Origin: Nonomuraea sp. NEAU-A123
GTDB lineage: Bacteria; Actinomycetota; Actinomycetes; Streptosporangiales; Streptosporangiaceae
Length of the DNA stretch: 64,000 nucleotides
Assembly (NCBI RefSeq): GCF_018603905.1
Contig: NZ_JAHFZZ010000013.1
Location: 186,001-250,000 of the forward strand
Direction: 5' to 3'
Shown here: piece by piece, positions 23,854 to 32,514 of the stretch
Layout: each line of letters opens with the position of its first letter
How positions within the stretch are numbered: position 1 is the stretch's first letter
The notes under the pieces: model-generated
Database searches by the model: none
What the model saw: the letters and a program-made list of their open reading frames with translations, nothing else
Told to the model about the DNA's origin: nothing
Translations under genes and position numbers: made by a program

Positions 23854-24980
23854 ACATCCTCCACGACTGTGAAACGGCTGGCATCAGCCGCGCTGCGCTC
23901 GACCGCGGCGAGCACGCGTTGCACCCGGAGGCCGTCCGCGAACGACGGCGCCGGGTCGACGCCCTGGGCGATGGCCTCCAGGAAGTCCTTGATCTCGTGG
24001 GTGAAGGTGTGCTCGTACCCGAGTCCGTGCCCGGGCGGCCACCACGCCGCCGCGTAGGGGTGGTCGGGCTCTGTGACCAGGATGCGTTTGAAGCCGCCAC
24101 CCCCCTCGCTGACCCACAGCTCGTTCATGGCCTCGAAGTCGAAGGCGAGGCTGCCGTGCGAGCCGTTGAGCTCGATGCGCAGCGCGTTCTTGCGTCCGGT
24201 GGCGAACCGGGTGGCCTCGAAGGAGGCCACCGCCCCTCCGGAGAGCCGGCCGATGAAGAGCGCGGCGTCGTCCACGGTGACGGGTCCGGTCTCCGAAGAG
24301 CCCGGCGAGAGTGGGCGTTCCTTGACGAACGTCTCGGTGAGCGCCGAGACGCCCACCACGTTCTGGCCGGTGATGAACTGGGCGGTGTCGATGATGTGCG
24401 CCCCGATGTCACCGAGCGAACCGGACCCCGCCTTGTCCTTCTGCAGCCGCCACACCAGCGGGAACTCCGGATCGACGATCCAGTCCTGCAGGTATTGGGC
24501 TCGTACGTGCCGGATCTCGCCGAGCCGGCCCTCCTCGACGTAGCGCCGGGCCAGGGCCACCGCCGGCACCCGCCGGTAGTTGAAGGCCACCATGTTCTTG
24601 CCGGACGCCGAAACCGCGGCCCGCACCATGGCCTCCGCCTCGGTCACGCTGTTGGCCAGCGGCTTCTCGCAGATCACGTGCTTGCCGGCCGCCAGGGCGG
24701 CGATGGCGATCTCGGCATGGGAGTCGCCCGGCGTGCAGATGTCGACGATCTGCACGTCGTCGCGCCTGACCACTTCCCTCCAGTCGGTCTCGGTGTCGGC
24801 CCAGCCGAGCCGGGCGGCAGCGGCGGCGGTGTGTTCCTTGGACCTACCGGCCAGCACCGCCATCCGCGGTGCCAGCGGCAGGTCGAAGAAGGCGCCGACG
24901 CTGCGCCAGGCCTGGGAGTGGACGCGGCCCATGAACGCGTAGCCGATCATGCCCACGCCGACGGTGGTTTGGTCTGACAT
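23850..24980 (-). CDS. Gfo/Idh/MocA-family NAD(P)-dependent oxidoreductase
   Basis: The product is 376 residues from MSDQTTVGVGMIGYAFMG, a Rossmann motif (G-x-G-x-I-G-x-x-x-x-G). It contains the family motif E-K-P-L-A-N near residue 95 and a C-terminal sheet domain with D-I-G-A-H-I-I-D around residue 187. Members oxidise or reduce a hydroxyl on sugars or inositols. The context with a TIM-barrel isomerase and a sugar ABC importer points to catabolism of a cyclitol or modified sugar. The open frame upstream of the ATG overlaps the binding-protein gene and is ignored. Confidence 0.9.
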   Translation of the reverse strand: MSDQTTVGVGMIGYAFMGRVHSQAWRSVGAFFDLPLAPRMAVLAGRSKEHTAAAAARLGWADTETDWREVVRRDDVQIVDICTPGDSHAEIAIAALAAGKHVICEKPLANSVTEAEAMVRAAVSASGKNMVAFNYRRVPAVALARRYVEEGRLGEIRHVRAQYLQDWIVDPEFPLVWRLQKDKAGSGSLGDIGAHIIDTAQFITGQNVVGVSALTETFVKERPLSPGSSETGPVTVDDAALFIGRLSGGAVASFEATRFATGRKNALRIELNGSHGSLAFDFEAMNELWVSEGGGGFKRILVTEPDHPYAAAWWPPGHGLGYEHTFTHEIKDFLEAIAQGVDPAPSFADGLRVQRVLAAVERSAADASRFTVVEDV

Positions 24981-24991
24981 GCAACCCCCGA

Positions 24992-26038
24992 TCAGGATTC
25001 GAAGCCGAGTGGCAAGTATTTCTCGACGTTCTCCTTGGTAATAGTCTCCGACGCGAGTGTGATCGACTGCGGGACCTGGTTTTCCACCAGGTCGCTCATG
25101 CCCTTCTCCTGCGCGATCAACCTGGCCAGTTTGATGGCCGAGGCGGCCATCGTGGGGCTGTAGGTGACGGTGGCCTTCAGCACCGAGGTGCCCGACTGGA
25201 TCTCCTTCATGGCGTTCAGGGAGCCGGCCCCGCCGACCATGAAGAACTCGTTGCGCCCAGCCTCCTTGATCGCGGCGAGTACGCCCACGCCCTGGTCGTC
25301 GTCGTGGTTCCACATGGCGTCGATCTTCTTGTGCGCCTGCAGCAGGCTGGCGGCCACCGAGTTGCCCGTCTCCACGGTGAACTTGGCGTCCTGCTTGGCC
25401 GTGACGCTGAATCCGTACGTCTTCAACGCGTCGGCGAAGCCCTTGCTGCGGTCCTGGGTCAGCGGGAGCGTCGCGATGCCCTGGATCTCCACGATCACCG
25501 GGTTCGAGACGCCCTTGTCCTTGAGCTGCTTGCCGATGTAGTGGCCGGCCGCGACGCCCATGCCGTAGTTGTCGCCGCCGATCCAGGTGCGGTACGCCAG
25601 CTTGTCGGGGAAGACCCGGTCGAGGTTGACGACCGGGATCCCGGCCTGGGTGGCCTGGAGCGCGACCTGGTTGAGCTGCTGGCCGTCGTTCGGCAGGATC
25701 ACCAGCGCGGCCACCTTGGCCGCGATCAGCGACTCGACGGCGGAGATCTGCTGGTTGATGTCGTTCGTCGGCTCGACGGGCTTGAACTCGACGTCCGAGT
25801 ACTGCTTGGCGGCGGACTCGGCGTTCTTCGCGATGGCCGCGATCCAGCCGTGGTCGGCCGCGGGCGCGGAGAAGCCGATGACGACCTTGGTGCCGGGCTG
25901 GTCGTTGCCGCTGGCCGCGGGCGCGGGAGCGGGCGCCGCGGAGGAGGGCGCGGCTGCGGGCTCGTTACTGGTGCAGCCGGCCGCTAACAGCACGGCTCCG
26001 CCGACGAGGAAACCCCTGCGCGCGACGTTGTTGCTCAT
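24992..26038 (-). CDS. Sugar ABC transporter substrate-binding lipoprotein (RbsB-like)
   Basis: The product is 348 residues. The N-terminus has both a twin-arginine motif (A-R-R-G-F-L-V-G-G) and a lipobox (L-L-A-A-G-C, Cys at about residue 22), so it is probably a Tat-exported lipoprotein. An Ala/Pro-rich linker leads to a type I periplasmic-binding fold (I-G-F-S-A-P-A-A-D-H-G-W; P-V-V-N-L-D-R-V-F; W-N-H-D-D-D-Q-G). The D-D-D-Q-G and R-x-x-x-W-I-G-G-D-N blocks are where ribose, galactose or inositol binders hold the ligand. Its ATG overlaps the permease stop as ATGA and has a GAAGGAG site. Confidence 0.92.
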   Translation of the reverse strand: MSNNVARRGFLVGGAVLLAAGCTSNEPAAAPSSAAPAPAPAASGNDQPGTKVVIGFSAPAADHGWIAAIAKNAESAAKQYSDVEFKPVEPTNDINQQISAVESLIAAKVAALVILPNDGQQLNQVALQATQAGIPVVNLDRVFPDKLAYRTWIGGDNYGMGVAAGHYIGKQLKDKGVSNPVIVEIQGIATLPLTQDRSKGFADALKTYGFSVTAKQDAKFTVETGNSVAASLLQAHKKIDAMWNHDDDQGVGVLAAIKEAGRNEFFMVGGAGSLNAMKEIQSGTSVLKATVTYSPTMAASAIKLARLIAQEKGMSDLVENQVPQSITLASETITKENVEKYLPLGFES

Positions 26039-27042
26039 GGTGCTCTCTCCTTCAGGTTCCGTCGCTGGAGAAGGACGGCGACGACGATGATCAGGCCCTT
26101 GGCGATCAGCTGGTCGCTGGTGTTGAGCCCGTTGAGGATGAACAGGTTCGTGATGAGAGTGAAGATCAGCAGGCCCAGGATCGAGCCGATGATCGTGCCT
26201 CGGCCGCCCGTGAGCAGGGTGCCGCCGATGATGACGGCGGCGATGGCGTCGAGCTCGTACAGGTCGCCGTGTGTGGAGGAGCCCGTGGTGGTGCGGGCCA
26301 TGATGAGGATGGCGGCGATGCCGCAGCACAGCCCGGAAAGGGCGTACAGCAGCATCGTGTGCCGGCGGACGTTGATGCCGGCGAGCCGGGCCGCCTCGGG
26401 GTTACCGCCGACCGCGTAGGTGCGGCGGCCGAACGTGGTGCGGTTGAGCAGGACCCAGCCGAGCGCCACGACCAGCGCGAAGATGTACACGAGCAGTGGG
26501 ACGCCGAGTAACCGGGTGGTCGACAGGTCCACGATCGCGCTGTTTTCGGGCTGGATGATCTGCGTCTTGCGGTCGGACATGCGCTGGGCCAGCCCCCGCG
26601 CCGCGACCAGCATCGCCAGCGTGGCGATGAACGGCACCAGCCGCCCGTACGCGATGAGCAGCCCGTTGACCAGCCCTGTGCCGGTGCCGACGAGGATCGC
26701 GCAGATCGCCATCACGGCCGGTCCGTACGCCTGAGTGGCCAGCGTGGTGGCCCAGACGGAGGCCAGGGCCATGGTGGCGCCCACGGACAGGTCGATGCCG
26801 CCGCCGATGATGACGAACGTGGCGCCGACCGTGATGACGCCGATGGTGGCGGCCAGCGACAGGATGCTGACCAGGTTGGAGGTGGTGGCGAAGTTCTCGG
26901 GCTTGGTGACCAGGCCGACGATCGCGAGCAGCACCAGCGCGATCACCAGGCCCAGGTGCCGGGTCTCCCCGAGCCAGGCCAGCGGGCCGGGCGCCCGCAC
27001 GGCGAAACGGTCGTGCGGGCCCGCTTCTGCGGGGTTGCTCAT
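26035..27042 (-). CDS. Sugar ABC transporter permease (RbsC/XylH-like)
   Basis: The product is 335 residues with about 9-10 transmembrane helices. It shows G-G-G-I-D-L-S-V-G-A in the second third of the N-terminal half and the permease loop N-P-E-A-A-R-L-A-G-I-N-V-R (EAA-like) near residue 220, which contacts the ATPase. I-G-G-T-L-L-T-G-G-R-G-T near residue 275 is also characteristic. Its start overlaps the ATPase stop (TGATG). A homodimer of this protein should form the channel. Confidence 0.93.
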   Translation of the reverse strand: MSNPAEAGPHDRFAVRAPGPLAWLGETRHLGLVIALVLLAIVGLVTKPENFATTSNLVSILSLAATIGVITVGATFVIIGGGIDLSVGATMALASVWATTLATQAYGPAVMAICAILVGTGTGLVNGLLIAYGRLVPFIATLAMLVAARGLAQRMSDRKTQIIQPENSAIVDLSTTRLLGVPLLVYIFALVVALGWVLLNRTTFGRRTYAVGGNPEAARLAGINVRRHTMLLYALSGLCCGIAAILIMARTTTGSSTHGDLYELDAIAAVIIGGTLLTGGRGTIIGSILGLLIFTLITNLFILNGLNTSDQLIAKGLIIVVAVLLQRRNLKERAP

Positions 27043-28529
27043 CAGGCGGCTCTCCCATCCATGATCATGTCGAGCACGCGGTGCTCGTCGAGGTCTTGGG
27101 CGTCGCCCTGGTGGATGACCGTCCCCTCGCGCAGCACCAGCACGCGGTCGGACAGGCCCAGCACCTCCGGCACCTCGCTGGACACCAGCAGCACGCCGAT
27201 GCCCTGGTCGGCCAGCCCGCGGATCACCGCGTACAGCTCGGCCCTGGCGCCCACGTCCACGCCCCTGGTCGGCTCGTCGAGCAGGAGCAGCTTGCGGCTG
27301 CCGAGCAGCCAGCGGGCCAGTACGGCCTTCTGCTGGTTGCCGCCGGACAGCGTCTTGATCGGCCGTTCGGGGTCGGGCGGGCGGATGTCGAGCGCCTCGA
27401 CCAGCCGCTGCGCCTCGGCCTTCTCGCGGGCCCGGTCCATCCAGCCGAACCTGGCGAATCCCGGCAGGCTGCCCAGGGTGATGTTGGCGGTGACACTCTG
27501 GTCGAGCAGCAGGGCTTGGGCCTTGCGCTCTTCCGGGGCCAGGCCCATGCCTCGCCGTACGGTGCCGACGATGTCGCCCCGCCGTACGGGCTTGCCCGAG
27601 AGCACGACGCTGCCGGAGGCGCGGCGTGCGCCGTAGACCGCCTCCAGGATCTCCGAACGGCCGGAGCCGACCAGCCCGGCCAGCCCGACGATCTCACCGG
27701 CGCGCACCGAGAACGACACGTCGGCGAACGCGCCCGGCGAGCTGAGCCCCTCGACGCGCAGCACCTCGTCGCCCGGGGACTCCGCGGCGCGGGGTGGGAA
27801 GACATACTCGACGTTGCGGCCGGTCATCAGCGAGACGATCTCGGAGGTGGGGGTGTCGCGGGCGGGCAGGCCGACGGCGACCGTACGGCCGTCCTTGAGC
27901 ACGGTGACCCGGTCGCCGATCTCGCGGATCTCCTCCAGCCGGTGCGAGATGTAGACGACGGCGACGCCTTGGGCGGTGAGTTCGCGGATGATGCGGAATA
28001 AGTTCGCCACCTCGTCGTGGGCCAGGGCGGCCGACGGCTCGTCCATGATGATCAGACGGGCCTCGTGCGAGAGCGCGCGAGCCATCGAGACGACCTGTTT
28101 GGCGGCCGGTGACAGGCGGCCGACCTCTGCCTTCGGCCGGATCTCCGGATGGCCGAGCCTGGCCAGCACGGCGCCGGCGGCCCGGTTGACCGCTCCCCTG
28201 TTCACGAAGCCGGCGCGGGCGTGCTCGTGGCCGAGGAAGATGTTCTCGGCGACGCTGAGCCCGTCGACCAGGTCGAGTTCCTGGTAGATGGTGGCGAAGC
28301 CGAGCCTGATGGCGTCGATCGGGCTGCCCGCCCTGACCTGCGCGCCGTTGAACTCGATCGTGCCCTCGTCGGGCTGGTGGACGCCCGCCAGCACCTTGAT
28401 GAGCGTCGACTTGCCCGCGCCGTTCTGGCCGAGCAGGCAGTGCACCTCGCCGGCTCGCACGTCGAGGTCCACCCCGTCGAGCGCGCGCACGCCGGGGAAC
28501 TGCTTGACGATCCCCCTCATGACAAGCAT
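27042..28529 (-). CDS. Sugar ABC transporter ATP-binding protein, two nucleotide domains (RbsA/MglA-like)
   Basis: The product is 495 residues. Domain 1 has Walker A G-Q-N-G-A-G-K-S-T near residue 36, a degenerate signature (L-S-P-A-A-K-Q) and Walker B I-I-M-D-E-P. Domain 2 has a degenerate Walker A (A-G-L-V-G-S-G-R-S) and a complete signature, L-S-G-G-N-Q-Q-K, with L-L-L-D-E-P-T-R-G-V-D-V-G. This asymmetry is normal for RbsA/MglA/XylG. The ATG at 28529 has an AGGGA site; a second ATG nine bases on is an alternative. The frame upstream overlaps the ROK gene and is shadow. Confidence 0.93.
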   Translation of the reverse strand: MLVMRGIVKQFPGVRALDGVDLDVRAGEVHCLLGQNGAGKSTLIKVLAGVHQPDEGTIEFNGAQVRAGSPIDAIRLGFATIYQELDLVDGLSVAENIFLGHEHARAGFVNRGAVNRAAGAVLARLGHPEIRPKAEVGRLSPAAKQVVSMARALSHEARLIIMDEPSAALAHDEVANLFRIIRELTAQGVAVVYISHRLEEIREIGDRVTVLKDGRTVAVGLPARDTPTSEIVSLMTGRNVEYVFPPRAAESPGDEVLRVEGLSSPGAFADVSFSVRAGEIVGLAGLVGSGRSEILEAVYGARRASGSVVLSGKPVRRGDIVGTVRRGMGLAPEERKAQALLLDQSVTANITLGSLPGFARFGWMDRAREKAEAQRLVEALDIRPPDPERPIKTLSGGNQQKAVLARWLLGSRKLLLLDEPTRGVDVGARAELYAVIRGLADQGIGVLLVSSEVPEVLGLSDRVLVLREGTVIHQGDAQDLDEHRVLDMIMDGRAA

Positions 28530-28540
28530 CGGGGTCCCTT

Positions 28541-29698
28541 TCAGGCGTTGACGATGCGGTTGATGTTGTCGGGTGACAGGTAGTGCTCGATCGCCAGGAT
28601 CCCGGCGCCCATTGCTGCGGCGTTGATCCCGGTACGGCTCGGCACGATCGAGAGGTGATGCGTGGCCAGCGGCAGCGACCTGCGGTAGACGGTCTCCTTG
28701 ATGCCCGCGAGCAGATGCTCGTGGACCCGGGACAGGGCGCCGCCGATGACGATCACCTCGGGGTTGAAGAAGTTGACCAGGCTGGCCAGCACCTCGCCGA
28801 TGAGCCTGCCCGCCTCCCTGACCAGCCGGAGCGCCTGCGTGTTGCCCGCCTGTACGAGCGCCACCACGTCGGCCCCCGTCTCGGCGTGCGTACCCAGCTC
28901 GGTCAGCCTCCTGGCGACGGCCGCGCCGCCGGCGACCGCCTCCAGACAGGCGCTGTTGCCGCAGCGGCAGCCGGCGTCCTCGTGGCCGGAGACCCTGATG
29001 TGGCCGATGTCGCCGGCCGACCCCTGGGCGCCGCGGTGCAGCTTGCCCTCGGCCACGATGCCGCACCCGATGCCGGTGCCGATCTTGACGAACAGCAGGT
29101 GGCTGGCGCCGGGGTAGGCGTTGCGGTGCTCGCCGAGCGCCATGACGTTCACGTCGTTGTCGACGAGTACGGCGCAGCCCGCGAAGTGCTCGGGGATCGG
29201 ATAGTCGTTCCAGCCGGGCATGATCGGCGGGTTGTTGGGCCGGCCCGTGGCGAACTCCACCGGCCCCGGCACCCCCATCCCAATCGCCTTGAGCGCGGCC
29301 CGGGGGCGTCCCGCCTCGGCGAGCAGCCGTTCCAGCCGCTCGTCGACGTGGGCCAGGACCGTCTCCGGGCCCTCGGCGATCAGCAGCGGGTCTTCGCACT
29401 CGGCCAGTACGTCGCCCGAGATGTCCATCAGCGCGATCCTGCAGTGCGTGGCGCCCAGGTCGACGCCGGCGAAGGCGTGGTCCTCGGTGTGCAGGCGCAA
29501 CTGCCGTGGCGGGCGCCCGCCGGTGGACTCACCGCTTCCGGTCTCCGATACCAGCCCGCGCTCGATCAGCGCGTCGACCCGCTGGCTGATCGTGGACCTG
29601 GCCAGACCGGTGAGTCTGGCGAGGTCCGAGCGGGTGGTCGCGGAACCGGCGCTGATGAGCGTCAGAACGTCACCGGGCGAGCCCGGAGCGGAGGTCAT
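28541..29698 (-). CDS. ROK-family transcriptional repressor
   Basis: The product is 385 residues. An N-terminal winged helix-turn-helix (residues of about 15-60; T-R-S-D-L-A-R-L-T-G-L-A-R-S-T-I-S-Q) precedes a ROK/sugar-kinase-like domain: G-V-D-L-G-A-T-H near residue 82, V-D-N-D-V-N near residue 190, and the zinc motif G-C-R-C-G-N-S-A-C-L-E near residue 245. The last motif has Ala where Gly is usual. It should repress the downstream importer and catabolic genes until a sugar or sugar phosphate binds. The transport ATPase follows 11 bases later. Confidence 0.9.
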   Translation of the reverse strand: MTSAPGSPGDVLTLISAGSATTRSDLARLTGLARSTISQRVDALIERGLVSETGSGESTGGRPPRQLRLHTEDHAFAGVDLGATHCRIALMDISGDVLAECEDPLLIAEGPETVLAHVDERLERLLAEAGRPRAALKAIGMGVPGPVEFATGRPNNPPIMPGWNDYPIPEHFAGCAVLVDNDVNVMALGEHRNAYPGASHLLFVKIGTGIGCGIVAEGKLHRGAQGSAGDIGHIRVSGHEDAGCRCGNSACLEAVAGGAAVARRLTELGTHAETGADVVALVQAGNTQALRLVREAGRLIGEVLASLVNFFNPEVIVIGGALSRVHEHLLAGIKETVYRRSLPLATHHLSIVPSRTGINAAAMGAGILAIEHYLSPDNINRIVNA

Positions 29699-29704
29699 GC
29701 GGCG

Positions 29705-29733
29705 ACAATAAGATCACACATGCGGCAAATCAA
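29705..29733 (-). promoter_or_regulatory. Candidate leaderless promoter of the ROK operon
   Basis: On the minus strand TTGATT (29728-29733) and TATTGT (29705-29710) are separated by 17 bases. The -10 ends six bases before the ROK ATG at 29698, so transcription would start at or next to the start codon. There is no ribosome site, which agrees with a leaderless message. Inferred from sequence only. Confidence 0.4.
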
Positions 29734-30168
29734 GAGTGCAAGCCGCCCAAACCCGCCCAACTTACGCCGATAATCAAACAAAGACCTCTAGATTCGGACA
29801 TAAGGGCGATTCGGCCCCAATTGCCCCCGCCACGTCCCCTCCCGACCAGGCCGGGACCCAGGCGCCCGACACGCCGGGCGAGCGCTCGGGGCGCCAGGGC
29901 AAGCCGGGGGTCGGCCCCCGCGACCCGCCGCACACGTCGGCGTCCCGGACCGGCCTCGCCGCGAGATCAGGACGACGGAGGTCCGGACGGGCCGTCCGCC
30001 TGATCGTCAACTTATGGAGAACCATCAGTGGTCATTCGGTAAGAACCGTGCGGCGGACGGAGCACCCATTAGTAGGGCGCATATAACGGGTTCTGTGCTG
30101 AACACTTCGCTGGAATTCCGGGCGAAATGTCCCATGACCCGCACTGCCATCCACACGGGGAGTCCGAT
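29734..30168. other. Intergenic region before the polysaccharide locus
   Basis: This stretch of 435 bases separates the sugar operon from the surface-polymer locus. No convincing protein-coding signal or RNA gene was seen. It should hold the promoter of the LPMTG gene. The segment 30040-30125 is less GC-rich than its surroundings. Confidence 0.5.
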
Positions 30169-30660
30169 ATGAGAGAAAAAATCACGATACCTATTTTTGT
30201 GGCGATGGCCGCCGGAGGTGGGATCGCGTTTGGGACCGCCGGATTTGCGGCGGCCGAGTCCTTCCCGACGCCGAGCCCGTCCATCACGACCATGACCCCG
30301 AGGCCGACGCCCACGAGGACCGTGACCCCCAGGCCGACGCCCACGACCACGAGGACCGTGACTCCCAGTCCGACAGCCACGGTCACGAGGACCGCGAGCC
30401 CGCGGCCCTACCCGCCGAGGGTCACCTCCACCTCGTCGTCGCACGTCGACGTGCACGTCGACTTCGACGATCCCAGAGATCACTGGCATCATCGGAATAA
30501 CTGGGGCTGCGGTGGCCATTGCCACCACGGCCACAAGGAGCTGCCGATGACAGGAGCGCCCGTGAAGGCCCTGGCAGCGGCGGGTGCGGGCCTGCTGCTG
30601 GTGGGAACCGCCGGCACATTGATCGCCATTCGGCGTCGCCGTACTGCCAGTGCGAAGTAA
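30169..30660 (+). CDS. Histidine-rich LPXTG-type cell-wall-anchored protein
   Basis: The product is 163 residues. A signal peptide (MREKITIPIFVAMAAGGG..., to about residue 30) is followed by a Thr/Pro/Arg repeat region, then a Ser-rich stretch. A His-rich block contains H-V-D-V-H-V-D-F-D-D, then D-H-W-H-H-R-N-N-W-G-C-G-G-H-C-H-H-G-H. The sorting signal L-P-M-T-G follows near residue 128, then a hydrophobic helix and an R-R-R-R tail. A sortase should anchor it to the wall; no sortase gene is in the window. His and Cys density suggests metal binding. It overlaps the next gene by 11 bases. A GGGGAG site supports the start. Confidence 0.8.
   Translation: MREKITIPIFVAMAAGGGIAFGTAGFAAAESFPTPSPSITTMTPRPTPTRTVTPRPTPTTTRTVTPSPTATVTRTASPRPYPPRVTSTSSSHVDVHVDFDDPRDHWHHRNNWGCGGHCHHGHKELPMTGAPVKALAAAGAGLLLVGTAGTLIAIRRRRTASAK
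30301..30402 (+). repeat. Three in-frame repeats of 30-36 bp coding the Thr/Pro region
   Basis: Units at 30301-30330, 30331-30366 and 30367-30402 share the core CCGACgCCCACGa...ACGAGGACCGtGA (lower case varies). They encode P-R-P-T-P-T-(T-T)-R-T-V-T. Copy number is likely to vary between strains. Confidence 0.7.
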
Positions 30661-32461
30661 GACACGCCGAGTCGCCATTGTCAGCCTGCTGGCTCCGGCC
30701 GCAGGTCTCACGCTGGCCGGGAGTTGGTCCGCGTACCTCGGTCTGAGTGTGCGAGACCACCTGCAGGCGACCAGGGACGCACTGGTCCTGCTGCGCGCGA
30801 GCGACCCCGGCCGGCTGGCCGGGACGCTCGCGGACGCGCGATGGCACGCGTACGAGGCCCGTCGGCTCACCTCCGGCCCGGACTGGTCGTTGATCGCTCA
30901 CACCCCCGTGGTGGGAGACGGCGCGACGACCATTCGCGGGCTGGCGGAGGCGGTCGCGGAGCTGACCACTGCCCTGTCTGACGTGCACCGGGCCACCGCA
31001 CAGCTGATCACGGACGTCGAGCCCCTGGACGACCGGCCTTCCGCGGACCACCGGCCTTCCATGGGCAACGTGCGGGAGCTGCTGGCCGTCCTCGATTCGG
31101 CGGCACCGGTCCTGGACGCCGCCGCCGACCGGGTCTCCCTGGCGCGCTCACGCCTGTCCGTTACCCCGGCGGACACCGGCGTGAGCGCGGTGGACGAGGC
31201 CCGCGGCACGGCCCTGCGCGAAGCCGATCGGCTGCGCGGCTGGCTCGGCGCCGCGGCCGACGCCGCCGCCCTGGTGCCTCCGATGCTGGGCCACGACGGT
31301 CCCCGCCGTTATTTCCTGGCCTTCCAGACGAATGCCGAAGCGCGCGGAACCGGCGGTCTGGTGGGCGCCTTCGGCATTCTGAAAGCCGCGCGCGGCAAGC
31401 TCGGCATAGAGCGGCTCTCCGCCAACAATCGCCTCTCCCCGAGTTCCACTCCGGTCGCCGACTACGGGCCGGCATTTAACTCGCGTTACGGGTCGAGCGC
31501 GCTTTCCCTGCTCTCCAATTCCAATCTTTCGCCACATTTCCCGTACGCCGCGAATACCTGGACCGCGCTGTGGGAACGGCAGACCGGCCAGCAATTGGAC
31601 GGCGCCCTCGCGACCGACCCGGTCGGACTCTCCTACCTGCTGCGGCTCATCGGGCCGGTCACCCTCCCGGGTGGCGAGACAGTGACCGCCCAGAACGTCA
31701 TCGACCTCACCGAGCGGGACGCCTATGTCCGGTACCCGAACCCGGAGGAGCGGAAGAAGTTCCTCATCACGATCGCCGGCGCCGTCAGCGAGGCGCTGAG
31801 CCGGTCCCGTCCGGATCCCCTCACGTTGCTCTCCACCTTGTCGCAGTTGGTCGAGGAGCGGCGGATCCAGGTCTGGAGCCGCAGGGACACCGAGCAGCAA
31901 CGCCTGGAGCCGACGCCACTGAGCGGCGTGCTACCGGATAAGCCGGGACCGTTCGCCGCTCTGGTCATCAACAACTCCGGCGGCAACAAGCTCGACTACT
32001 ACCTCAAGCGCTCGCTCCAGTACGACCTGGGCTCCTGCCGCGCCGACGGGCAGCGCGTCACGAAGGTGCGGGTCCGCCTCACCAACGATGTGCCGCACCA
32101 GAAGCTGCCCACGTATGTCACCAGCCGCCTCGACCACCCCGACCGCCCGCGCGCCGTCGGGTCCAACCTGCTCTGGGTGTCGCTGTACACCGGGGCCGGA
32201 GCGCAGAACGGTGGCGTGCGGATCAACGGCAAGCTGGTGAAGGTCGTCAAAGAGGTCGAACGATCGCATCCCGTCTACTCCACCATGCTGGAGCTCGCTC
32301 CTGGACAGTCGAAGACGCTGGAGTTCCTCCTGCTGGAGCCCGCCTCGGCCGCGCCGCCACTGGTGCCGGTGCAGCCGCTGGCCCATCCCCAGCAGACCCG
32401 GATCACCCAGGACCACACCGGCTGCGGACCCGAGTCTCAAATGATCGATAGCGAGGGTTAA
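30650..32461 (+). CDS. DUF4012 domain membrane-anchored protein
   Basis: The product is 603 residues from a GTG inside the end of the LPMTG gene. An N-terminal signal anchor (about residues 8-30) is followed by a helical region, then the DUF4012 core: G-P-R-R-Y-F-L-A-F-Q-T-N-A-E-A-R-G-T-G-G near residue 220, T-D-P-V-G-L-S-Y-L-L near residue 320, and I-N-N-S-G-G-N-K-L-D-Y-Y near residue 445. DUF4012 proteins recur in actinobacterial exopolysaccharide clusters beside Wzz/kinase genes and may help attach or organise the polymer outside the membrane. Biochemical role unproven. Confidence 0.85.
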   Translation: MRSKTRRVAIVSLLAPAAGLTLAGSWSAYLGLSVRDHLQATRDALVLLRASDPGRLAGTLADARWHAYEARRLTSGPDWSLIAHTPVVGDGATTIRGLAEAVAELTTALSDVHRATAQLITDVEPLDDRPSADHRPSMGNVRELLAVLDSAAPVLDAAADRVSLARSRLSVTPADTGVSAVDEARGTALREADRLRGWLGAAADAAALVPPMLGHDGPRRYFLAFQTNAEARGTGGLVGAFGILKAARGKLGIERLSANNRLSPSSTPVADYGPAFNSRYGSSALSLLSNSNLSPHFPYAANTWTALWERQTGQQLDGALATDPVGLSYLLRLIGPVTLPGGETVTAQNVIDLTERDAYVRYPNPEERKKFLITIAGAVSEALSRSRPDPLTLLSTLSQLVEERRIQVWSRRDTEQQRLEPTPLSGVLPDKPGPFAALVINNSGGNKLDYYLKRSLQYDLGSCRADGQRVTKVRVRLTNDVPHQKLPTYVTSRLDHPDRPRAVGSNLLWVSLYTGAGAQNGGVRINGKLVKVVKEVERSHPVYSTMLELAPGQSKTLEFLLLEPASAAPPLVPVQPLAHPQQTRITQDHTGCGPESQMIDSEG

Positions 32462-32514
32462 AGACCGGCGCGCCGCCAACGGCCGCCCGACCAGGGCGCT
32501 CTACCGTCGCGCTC

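Noticed and set aside
27042..29399. 785-codon version of the sugar ABC ATPase
   Set aside because: The first 290 codons overlap the ROK gene in another frame and are not protein-like; the ATG at 28529 with its own ribosome site gives the normal family length.
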